A DNA stretch of 40,218 nucleotides. It comes from JANRKH01 sp964351245 (GTDB taxonomy: Bacteria > Pseudomonadota > Alphaproteobacteria > Rickettsiales > Rickettsiaceae). Where the stretch lies: assembly GCA_964351245.1 (NCBI GenBank), contig CAYGNF010000006.1, forward strand, positions 1 through 40,218, written 5' to 3'. Below the pieces are notes generated by a model. It was not told the origin of the DNA and ran no database searches. It saw nothing but the letters and a program-made list of their open reading frames with translations. Both the position numbers and the translations under genes were made by a program. The stretch's first letter is position 1, and every line of letters begins with the position of its first letter. Shown in pieces: positions 33,616 to 40,218 of this stretch.

Positions 33616-34953
33616 ATGAAATTCATTATCTGGATATTCGAAAGAAATAGAATATTGATCTTGAGAATTATAGACTTTGCCCCTATATGGTTTCAGAAGA
33701 GATTAAAGGCTTTATATAGATCTATAGTGGTGCAAGATCACAAGAGGATACAAAATTATTTGAAATCCAAAGGCAAATTGATTTCTGGGGCAATATTTCA
33801 TGAAGGGGCGTACAAACTACATAAGAGATTCCATAGTCCTTCAGGGGTAAATATATTAGGTTTTACACGGGGGCAGTTTGGACTTGCGCAGCAATTAAGA
33901 AATGTAGGACTTGCATTTCATCAATCTTCTATAAAAAAATCATATTATAGCCTAGATCAATATTCTACTATCGCTCAGTCCGATAACTCACTAGAATCAG
34001 AAATAACGCAAAAATTAATATATAATACTAATATATTTGTATGTAATTCCGATATTTTACCACGTTTGCTTGAGGCGTCTGGTAGTGGGACTATATGCAC
34101 CACTCGATATAACATTCATTATGGAGCCTGGGAATTATCAAAATACCCAGAATCATGGATATACTCCTTACCGATGTTTGAGGAATATTGGGCAATGTCT
34201 AGTTTTCTACAAAAATCAGTTTCTGATATTGCAACAATTCCTGTAGTGCATATGCCATATCCAGTTGATTTTGAAACCCCTGATTACATCACCAGGAAAG
34301 ACTTTGATCTACCAGAGCATCTTTTTTTATTTATGTTCTCATTCGATGTATCATCTATTGCTGCTAGAAAAAACCCTGAAGCTGTCATTCGTGCGTTTTT
34401 TCAAGCTTTTCCATTCAATAAAGATGTTGGACTTGTAATTAAAGTATCTTCTAATAAAGATCTCAAGACTCATCAAACTGAGATTCGCAGAATTATGGAG
34501 ATTGCAAATCAAGACCCAAGAGTACATCTTATAAACTCAGTACTTAGTAGAGAGAAAATTCTAGGCTTAATAAATTGCTGTGATGTTTATGTATCACTTC
34601 ATAGAGCAGAGGGATTTGGTATTGGAATGGCTGAGGCTATGAAGATGAAAAAAGTTGTCATTGCTACAAATTACTCAGGAAACACAGATTTTACTTTGCC
34701 AGATAATTCCTGCCTTGTGGATTATAAGTTGATAGATATTAAGCCTTTGGAATACATACATGAGGCAGGTAAAATATGGGCAGATCCTATGATAGATCAT
34801 GCTGCTTATTACATGAAGTTACTATTTGAAGATAGAGAGCTGTATAATAATTTAGCGTCTAATGCTAAAGCCTATATTGATACTCATTATAACGCTAAAA
34901 CAATAATGCAAAAATATCATGAGAGACTCAAAATTTTAGGTTTAGTACCTTGA
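33616..34953 (+). CDS. Glycosyltransferase, GT4 family-like (GT-B fold)
   Basis: 445 aa. The N-terminal half includes GVNILGFTRGQFGLAQQLRN, the glycine-rich donor-domain start. The C-terminal Rossmann half carries RVHLINSVLSREKILGLINC and DVYVSLHRAEGFGIGMAEAM with the E-x7-E motif (E332 and E340), then VVIATNYSGNTDF, a typical GT4 donor-binding region. A basic/hydrophobic N-terminus (about 1-30) suggests membrane association. Likely role in LPS or other surface glycan assembly; sugar and acceptor unknown. It stands alone, with 346- and 288-base gaps on its sides. Confidence 0.82.
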   Translation: MKFIIWIFERNRILILRIIDFAPIWFQKRLKALYRSIVVQDHKRIQNYLKSKGKLISGAIFHEGAYKLHKRFHSPSGVNILGFTRGQFGLAQQLRNVGLAFHQSSIKKSYYSLDQYSTIAQSDNSLESEITQKLIYNTNIFVCNSDILPRLLEASGSGTICTTRYNIHYGAWELSKYPESWIYSLPMFEEYWAMSSFLQKSVSDIATIPVVHMPYPVDFETPDYITRKDFDLPEHLFLFMFSFDVSSIAARKNPEAVIRAFFQAFPFNKDVGLVIKVSSNKDLKTHQTEIRRIMEIANQDPRVHLINSVLSREKILGLINCCDVYVSLHRAEGFGIGMAEAMKMKKVVIATNYSGNTDFTLPDNSCLVDYKLIDIKPLEYIHEAGKIWADPMIDHAAYYMKLLFEDRELYNNLASNAKAYIDTHYNAKTIMQKYHERLKILGLVP

Positions 34954-35241
34954 TACCTTGCATTATACCCCACTCATCTCTTGTAAAAAGTGACTAAATA
35001 AACTCAGAATTAGTCAAATCTTTATTTATAAGATCTACGCTCATGAATATATTATCTTTACTGTAGATTTATATATAAACTAATACTAGGATTTTGGATT
35101 TTTAATCATCTAAAATTATTGTAGGGACCATCAGATAGATACACATAGAACATCTTCGCGTATTCTGCGAGTAACTATTTGTTATCTACTCTGCTCAGCA
35201 TTAGAGATTATTGCATAATTTGATATGACTTTAGAGGTATC

Positions 35242-36237
35242 ATGAAAAAAATCATCGTAGGCATAGAAAGTACTTTCTTGAGTTCTGAAGAGAGGGTATT
35301 TTACGGCACAATTCAACCTGCGGGATTTATTTTATTCACACGTAACATAGTGTCTGCAGATCAACTCACTTTACTAATTATTTCTTTGAGAGAGATTTCT
35401 GCAAACCCAGAAAAGCTGATAATATCAATAGATCAAGAAGGGGGAAAAGTTCAAAGACTGAAGTACCCCATTGACGAATTCTATCACGCGCCTTTGCATT
35501 TTGGGCAAATGGTAGGCCAAGGGAGCTTAAGCGAAGCTCTAGCGCTCTGCTATGAAAGTAATTTTAAAATGGCCTCTTGCCTTAAAAGATTTGGATTTAA
35601 TGTAAATTATACCCCGGTGGCAGATCTATTGCATGATGACGCAAGTAGTTGTATCGGAAATAGGAGCTTTGGTTCTTCGCCATCTATTGTGGCATCTTTT
35701 TGCAAAGAAGTGATAAGGGCCCACAATGACGCAGGTATATGCCCTGTTGTCAAGCACATACCTGGTCATGGGAGAGCTAAAGTAGATAGTCATTACGCAT
35801 TACCTGTTATTGATGACTCTATAGAGTCACTTGAGTCATCGGATTTTTACGTATTTAGAGAACTTGCGAAATTTTGCAAAGAACATAATTACAATGCTCT
35901 AGGCATGAATTCGCATATTATCTTTACAGAATTAGATGCTGTAAATCCAGTTACCTTTTCTAGTGCAGCAGTAGAATTTATTAAGAACGATATAGGATTT
36001 ACTAGATTGATAACAGATGCACTTGAAATGCATGCTCTGACTGGCTCTATGGAAGAAAAATCTACAAAAGCCTTTGCCTCGGGATTTGATTTTGTTTTAT
36101 ATAGTGGGTACAATATGAATGATATGACTCAGATTGCTTCCTCGGCTCAAGACATTGATCCCAGCTGCAATGATCTAAGTTTTCTGATGGGAGAAGCGCC
36201 AAATCAGGATTTCTCATTTTTTTCACGAGAGACCTAA
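35242..36237 (+). CDS. nagZ: Beta-N-acetylhexosaminidase NagZ
   Basis: 331 aa glycoside hydrolase family 3. GFILFTRNI and SIDQEGGKVQRL form the start of the barrel. KHIPGHGRAKVDSH is the family signature loop with the general acid His/Asp dyad. RLITDALEMHALTG holds the nucleophile aspartate. It removes GlcNAc from anhydro-muropeptides in the cytoplasm, the step after AmpG import, and an AmpG-like gene lies at the left of the window. AGAGGT precedes the ATG. It converges with folD; AAGTTGTAACTT followed by CTTTTT just after its stop is a weak terminator candidate. Confidence 0.93.
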   Translation: MKKIIVGIESTFLSSEERVFYGTIQPAGFILFTRNIVSADQLTLLIISLREISANPEKLIISIDQEGGKVQRLKYPIDEFYHAPLHFGQMVGQGSLSEALALCYESNFKMASCLKRFGFNVNYTPVADLLHDDASSCIGNRSFGSSPSIVASFCKEVIRAHNDAGICPVVKHIPGHGRAKVDSHYALPVIDDSIESLESSDFYVFRELAKFCKEHNYNALGMNSHIIFTELDAVNPVTFSSAAVEFIKNDIGFTRLITDALEMHALTGSMEEKSTKAFASGFDFVLYSGYNMNDMTQIASSAQDIDPSCNDLSFLMGEAPNQDFSFFSRET

Positions 36238-36258
36238 GTTGTAACTTACTTTTTACTG

Positions 36259-37116
36259 TTAAATTTCTAAATATTTATGCTCCCTGCGCTGCGTAGAGGA
36301 GACTACGTTACTTAATAGACATGCTATTGTCATAGGACCAACTCCTCCAGGAACCTTGGTGATTGCTCTGGCTTTTCCGTATACTTCATCGAGTACTACA
36401 TCACCAACTACTTTACCATCACTGGTCTTACTAATCCCAACATCAATGATCACGGAGTTTGCTGAAAAATATTCAGATCCAAACATCAACATTTTGCCAG
36501 ATGCGCAAATTATTATATCAGATTTCTGAGTGAAATCTTTGATATGCTTTGTATAGGAATGACACAATGTAACTGTAACATTCTTTTGCAGCAATAGTGA
36601 TGCTAATGGTCTCCCTACTATATTCGATCTTCCAATAATTACAGCAGACAGTCCTGATAAATCTTGAAATTCTTCACAAAGAATCCTGTATATACCAAGA
36701 GGAGTGCATGGTATAAAGAGAGGCTCTCTGCCGGAATATAACATTCCTACATTCAATGGATGCAAACCGTCAACATCCTTAGATGGATCTATAGAATCTA
36801 TTATCTGCAAGCTATCCAAATGTTCATATACAGGTAGCTGCACTATTATTCCCGCAACATCATCTCTGATATTGAGCTCTTGTATTTTTGCCTTCACTTC
36901 ATTGGTAGAAATACTCATATCGCACTCAATAAGCACCGGATTTATTCCTATCTTCTGAGCTGCCTTGATTTTATTATTGACGTATATTCTACTTGCATCA
37001 GAGGGGCTAGCGAGAATGATAGCAAAACATGGCGTATGAAATAAAGATTCTACTTGATATTTTAGTTTATCAAGTATGTTATCTGCCAAAGCTTTGCCAC
37101 TAATGATTTTAGTCAT
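36259..37116 (-). CDS. folD: Bifunctional methylenetetrahydrofolate dehydrogenase/cyclohydrolase
   Basis: 285 aa. The YVNNKIKAAQKIGI block holds the catalytic Tyr/Lys. GIIVQLPVYEHL, KDVDGLHPLNVG, FIPCTPLGI, GRSNIVGRPLASLLLQ (NADP site) and TKVPGGVGPMT are all canonical FolD motifs. It interconverts methylene- and formyl-tetrahydrofolate in one-carbon metabolism. The gene follows tRNA-Leu on the same strand. Confidence 0.97.
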   Translation of the reverse strand: MTKIISGKALADNILDKLKYQVESLFHTPCFAIILASPSDASRIYVNNKIKAAQKIGINPVLIECDMSISTNEVKAKIQELNIRDDVAGIIVQLPVYEHLDSLQIIDSIDPSKDVDGLHPLNVGMLYSGREPLFIPCTPLGIYRILCEEFQDLSGLSAVIIGRSNIVGRPLASLLLQKNVTVTLCHSYTKHIKDFTQKSDIIICASGKMLMFGSEYFSANSVIIDVGISKTSDGKVVGDVVLDEVYGKARAITKVPGGVGPMTIACLLSNVVSSTQRREHKYLEI

Positions 37117-37134
37117 AAAAATTTACATTTAGCG

Positions 37135-37221
37135 TGGTGCCCCTGGCCGGACTTGAACCAGCACATACTTGCGTATTGCAGATTTTGAGTCTGCCGCGTC
37201 TACCAATTTCACCACAGGGGC
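37135..37221 (-). tRNA. tRNA-Leu, anticodon CAA
   Basis: On the minus strand the acceptor stem GCCCCTG/CAGGGGC is perfect. The D arm is TGGTGAAATTGGTAGACGC. The anticodon stem GCAGA/TCTGC encloses CTCAAAA, so the anticodon is CAA (UUG codons). A long variable arm and the T loop GGTTCAAGTCC follow, and CCA is encoded at 37137-37135. 87 bases, the size expected for a class II leucine tRNA. Confidence 0.96.
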
Positions 37222-37315
37222 AATCCTGTTACTATGTACAAAATTTATTTACTACTGTCAATGGATTACTGATATACTATTGTTAGGCTATATCTATAAA
37301 AGACTATTGCTGGAT

Positions 37316-37774
37316 CTATGATTTATTAAGAAGCATAGTATTGGTAAATCTTTCGGCCAATGATACATCCTTGTTGATATATACTACAAAGCTAGATTGC
37401 ATAGTGGAATTCAGTTTGTTTAGAGATCTAATTTTTAATTTACGCATTTTTCTTTGGACTATGTTCTCAAGTTGTTGATGCTTAATTTTGATGATTTCAG
37501 AAAACTCCCTTTTTCTTGCCTCTAAATCATATTCTATCTCTCTTTCTTCTTTATGATATATGTATTTTTTGGCCATCTCAAGCTGAGCTATCAGATTTTT
37601 AGTCTCGTAATATTTTTCTTTTGCCGAATTATATATAGATTCAGCCTCTTCTATAGATTTGTGAATTGTATTTTGTGAAGTAGTTAATGTAGTATCTATC
37701 ATATTATAGATATATCTGTAGGACATCAATATAAACGCCGCAAAACATACAGCAATGTATAATTCTGCATCCAT
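37316..37774 (-). CDS. atpF: F0 ATP synthase subunit b
   Basis: 152 aa. One N-terminal membrane helix (about 4-24: YIAVCFAAFILMSYRYIYN) is followed by a long charged coiled coil (EAESIYNSAKEKYYETKNLI and onward). This is the layout of b-type peripheral-stalk subunits. It is the third gene after atpE and b', three bases from the b' stop. b and b' cannot be told apart with certainty; order in alphaproteobacteria (c, b', b) guides the naming. Sequence is divergent, as usual for this subunit. Confidence 0.82.
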   Translation of the reverse strand: MDAELYIAVCFAAFILMSYRYIYNMIDTTLTTSQNTIHKSIEEAESIYNSAKEKYYETKNLIAQLEMAKKYIYHKEEREIEYDLEARKREFSEIIKIKHQQLENIVQRKMRKLKIRSLNKLNSTMQSSFVVYINKDVSLAERFTNTMLLNKS

Positions 37775-37777
37775 ACT

Positions 37778-38233
37778 TTACCTCTCTATTTTAGGATATT
37801 CAACTTGGGTAATTTTAGTCATCATACTATTAATCAGCAGCTCTGCTTGAGAAGTCATTTGATATTCAAAATTTTCTTCAAGTCTTTGAATTTCTTTGCT
37901 TAATTCATTGATTTTTATTTCATGCTCCTGTTTCATCTGCTCAAGCTGCAGGGCACATTGTTCCTCAAAATTTTTTATAGCATTTTTGTGGATCTGGTAT
38001 GCGTCAAGATGGACTTTCTTAATATCTTCTATGTAATGATGATTCATACTTTCAGCATCATCTCGTAGTTTTTGTGCATCCTCTAACAAGCCTTCTATTC
38101 TTTTTTTACGAGCTGTAATAGCCGATTCAATTTTTGGTATAAATACTTTAGCTATAAAAATATATAATACAGATAAGCATATAGTGAGCCAAAAAAACTG
38201 AGATGAATATGTAGCAAAATCTAATTGAGGCAT
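37778..38233 (-). CDS. atpX: F0 ATP synthase subunit b'
   Basis: 151 aa. It begins MPQLDFATYSSQFFWLTICL, the typical b' start, with one membrane helix to about residue 30. FIPKIESAITARKKRIEGLL and a long hydrophilic coiled coil follow. It forms the peripheral stalk with b. It starts four bases after the atpE stop. Confidence 0.88.
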   Translation of the reverse strand: MPQLDFATYSSQFFWLTICLSVLYIFIAKVFIPKIESAITARKKRIEGLLEDAQKLRDDAESMNHHYIEDIKKVHLDAYQIHKNAIKNFEEQCALQLEQMKQEHEIKINELSKEIQRLEENFEYQMTSQAELLINSMMTKITQVEYPKIER

Positions 38234-38237
38234 AATG

Positions 38238-38462
38238 TTATGAAAAGATCAATAACATTGCTATTACAAAAGAAAAAAGCCCCATTGCTTCAGCAAGACC
38301 CGCTCCAATAAAGGCCATTCTTTGCATAGTATCAGCTGCAGAAGGATTTCTAGCAGTAGAGTTGATCAAAGCTGCGAAAATATTCGCTACGCTTATCGCG
38401 GCCCCTGCCATCCCTATCGTTGTCATGCCCACTCCTATAAACTTCAGTGCCATTAAATCCAT
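38238..38462 (-). CDS. atpE: F0 ATP synthase subunit c
   Basis: 74 aa hairpin of two membrane helices. Helix 1 is glycine/alanine-rich (GMTTIGMAGAAISVANIFAA), the polar loop is TARNPSA, and helix 2 carries the ion-binding glutamate in GAGLAEAMGLF. The residues around the glutamate (A-E-A) favour proton rather than sodium use. Directly upstream on the same strand there is no atpB (subunit a), so this F0 cluster begins with atpE. Confidence 0.95.
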   Translation of the reverse strand: MDLMALKFIGVGMTTIGMAGAAISVANIFAALINSTARNPSAADTMQRMAFIGAGLAEAMGLFSFVIAMLLIFS

Positions 38463-38781
38463 AATAATACTCTATATATTTTAATAATTGAAGCTTGAAA
38501 TATATATTACATCCAAAAAGAAATCAAGTCTTATGATACAGAGTATCTAATCACAATGTGTACTATTGCAAATGATAGTATAATACTACTTGCTTACACA
38601 TATTATGCATAATTGATGATTTATGAGTTTTGCATTTTCTATAACTAGATTGACACAAAAGCGATATAAAAAATACACCTTCTTAGTATTGTAATAATTT
38701 TATAGCAACTAATGTAATCTATTGCATAATAACTTCATTATAGTCTGATATCATTAAATTAGATATAAGTAGAAATTTAGT
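38463..38781. other. Divergent intergenic region atpE/unknown large ORF
   Basis: 319 bases, very AT-rich. It contains a promoter match for atpE (listed separately) and must hold the promoter of the large plus-strand frame at 38782. No ORF, and in particular no atpB remnant, is seen. Confidence 0.5.
38499..38527 (-). promoter_or_regulatory. Predicted promoter of atpE-atpX-atpF
   Basis: On the minus strand TTGATT (38527-38522) and TATATT (38504-38499) are separated by 17 bases, about 37 bases before the atpE ATG. Supports atpE as the first gene of its transcript. Confidence 0.4.
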
Positions 38782-40218
38782 ATGCCAGGAAAAATAGATG
38801 AGCATTTAAAGGATTTAGAGTATTTATTGGATAATATTCCGAATCTAAACTTGAACAATCTTGCTCTTCCTTATGATCCAAAACAAAGGGGTGATAAAAG
38901 TTATCTAGAATCTCTTTTGCTTACAGGTAAAGAAGTGATTAATGTTGGTGTTCTGAACACTAAAGTGATCACCATTATCTCTAAATTTGATAAGGATCCA
39001 GAAGCTCTTAATATTCTTTTGACTTCTGATAAAACCTGGGAGTTGATACTCTCAAAAAAACATACAGAATCCCCAGAATCATCCTTACGTATCCATCAGA
39101 TCGCAAAAGATAATAGTGTTTTGCTGTCAAGTACCCTACCAATACTCATTGCTAAATCCTCTTCATACCCTCAATATATTAATGAAGAAGTAATGCGTGA
39201 CGCAATAGTGCCGCTAGTGTTGCAATTAGATACTCCTATTCTAGACTTAAAGGATAATATTAATAAATCTACTCAATATATAGAGGGCGCAGAAGGGATT
39301 CATGGAATTAAGACCAACAAAAAGGCCTTATATTCAAATATTGCAGAGCTGATGAGTATTGTAATGGATTATCGAGGCGAGCAAGGTAATAACGCAGAAG
39401 AGCCAAATTTTGTGAAATCTTTAGCTGGTATTGTAGGTAATGAAGGGCTTGCAAAATTGTTTGACAAAGAACATATTAATGGTACCTCTGAGCAAATTGG
39501 GCTTATAGTATCAAGGATTGTAGAGTACCATATAGAAAATGATAAATTTTTTACTGATACTGATAAGAGAAAAAATATAGAAGAATTTAAGGAAGAAATT
39601 CGGGCAAATACTAATTTAATTCAGGAAGAGAAAGATCTGCTGCAGAAAATAATTGATAGTACAAACGAAGAAGAAGCCGATAAATTAGAAAAAGAATTAG
39701 TGGAATTAACTGCCCAGAAGATATCCAAAGGAAAGGTACAAGCAGAGATATCTCAGTTTGCAAAATCAGGAAATATTAAGCAGGCTATCAAAGATAGTAA
39801 AGCGCAGAACGAGCCACAAAATTTTACGACTTTACAAGTTGTGGGATCATTCCTCAGCTTCATACCTCATTTATTATACGCTGCAACATCAGGCGAATTA
39901 TTAGCAGATCCCCCAGAAAAGAAAGAAATAGACCCTCTTATTACAAAAGCTCGAGATTTATCAATATTTAATACAGTAATTAATTTGATGGATACAAAGA
40001 AATCCTCAACGCAAAATGAAAACCAAGAATATTACAAGGATGCACAAACTCTTGCGAATTTTGGATTATTATCTAGATCCGTGAGTGATCTTTTTGAAAT
40101 TGATAAAACTCAAAAAGTTAAATCTGGGGTACAAGGCCTTACCACCTCTATACTGAAATCTACAATGGGCGATCCGGATAAAAAAGCACAATTATTAGGA
40201 GTGATAGATGAATTATCG
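38782..40218 (+). CDS. Large uncharacterised, mostly alpha-helical protein (partial, 3' end outside window)
   Basis: From ATG 38782 the frame stays open for 479 codons to the right edge with no stop, so the real protein is longer. The N-terminus MPGKIDEHLKDLEYLLDNIP is hydrophilic: no signal peptide, no membrane helix. The composition is rich in L, I, K, E, D and S with few cysteines. Residues about 264-325 (KNIEEFKEEIRANTNLIQEE, then EEEADKLEKELVELTAQK) look like a coiled coil. One moderately hydrophobic stretch, VVGSFLSFIPHLLYAATSG, lies near 354-372. I do not recognise any catalytic motif or known family. Codon use resembles the neighbours. Candidates include a lineage-specific cytoplasmic protein or a secreted effector. 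Confidence 0.85.
   Translation, partial: MPGKIDEHLKDLEYLLDNIPNLNLNNLALPYDPKQRGDKSYLESLLLTGKEVINVGVLNTKVITIISKFDKDPEALNILLTSDKTWELILSKKHTESPESSLRIHQIAKDNSVLLSSTLPILIAKSSSYPQYINEEVMRDAIVPLVLQLDTPILDLKDNINKSTQYIEGAEGIHGIKTNKKALYSNIAELMSIVMDYRGEQGNNAEEPNFVKSLAGIVGNEGLAKLFDKEHINGTSEQIGLIVSRIVEYHIENDKFFTDTDKRKNIEEFKEEIRANTNLIQEEKDLLQKIIDSTNEEEADKLEKELVELTAQKISKGKVQAEISQFAKSGNIKQAIKDSKAQNEPQNFTTLQVVGSFLSFIPHLLYAATSGELLADPPEKKEIDPLITKARDLSIFNTVINLMDTKKSSTQNENQEYYKDAQTLANFGLLSRSVSDLFEIDKTQKVKSGVQGLTTSILKSTMGDPDKKAQLLGVIDELS

Noticed and set aside
1..40218. CRISPR arrays, insertion sequences, phage genes, rRNA, tmRNA, RNase P RNA and SRP RNA
   Set aside because: Looked for by eye on both strands; no spaced repeats, transposase motifs or RNA core sequences were recognised. 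A covariance-model scan would be the proper test.

Overview
The window looks like chromosomal DNA of an obligate intracellular alphaproteobacterium of the order Rickettsiales. It is AT-rich (about one third G+C by eye), with short operons separated by AT-rich gaps of 200-600 bases. Typical alphaproteobacterial or rickettsial markers are the HIG1-type membrane protein, split b/b' F0 subunits, a separate pntAb, ccm genes scattered among housekeeping genes, a zinc-free bL31 next to bL28, and a relative of the rickettsial outer-membrane-protein lysine methyltransferases. The lipid A genes lpxD, lpxA and lpxI argue against Anaplasmataceae, which lack LPS, and favour Rickettsiaceae, Midichloriaceae or a related protist-associated lineage. 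The species cannot be named from the sequence alone. No insertion sequence, prophage, CRISPR array or rRNA gene is visible.

Layout. 1-3.3 kb: minus-strand operon ampG-like permease, Na+/solute symporter, nth. 3.7-5.8 kb: divergent raiA/hpf and clpX. 6.2-6.8 kb: an exported beta-barrel outer membrane protein with its own promoter and terminator. 7.1-8.4 kb: rpmB, rpmE, rplY. 8.5-9.7 kb: GT90 sugar transferase. 10.2-11.8 kb: PKMT-like methyltransferase. 12.4-20.3 kb: plus-strand run of a PBP-activator-like lipoprotein, a HIG1 small membrane protein, nadE, gltX, ccmG, secD, a Mth938-domain gene, ccmC and fdxA. 20.3-24.0 kb: minus-strand lpxD-fabZ-lpxA-lpxI-ppa, then tRNA-Arg(TCT). 24.2-30.8 kb: a small possible NDUFS4-like gene, gyrA, pntAb-pntB, der. 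31.0-31.7 kb: a PhoB-type regulator with a degenerate receiver. 32.0-33.3 kb: rpsF-rpsR-rplI. 33.6-36.2 kb: GT4 glycosyltransferase and nagZ. 36.3-38.5 kb, minus strand: folD, tRNA-Leu(CAA), and atpE-atpX-atpF. From 38.8 kb to the right edge: a long open frame (479 codons, no stop) of unknown function.

How it fits together. Most genes are core functions: translation, envelope, respiration, DNA topology and repair. Envelope functions dominate: lipid A synthesis, two sugar transferases, an outer membrane protein, a methyltransferase of a family known to modify rickettsial surface proteins, and muropeptide recycling (AmpG-like, NagZ). Energy genes (F0 subunits, transhydrogenase, cytochrome c maturation, ferredoxin, possibly a complex I accessory subunit) show that respiration is retained. 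The least ordinary items are the unknown large ORF at the right edge, the regulator that has lost its phosphoacceptor, an 18-bp-period direct repeat at the rpsF promoter, two small genes missed by length cut-offs, and the absence of atpB and pntAa beside their partners.
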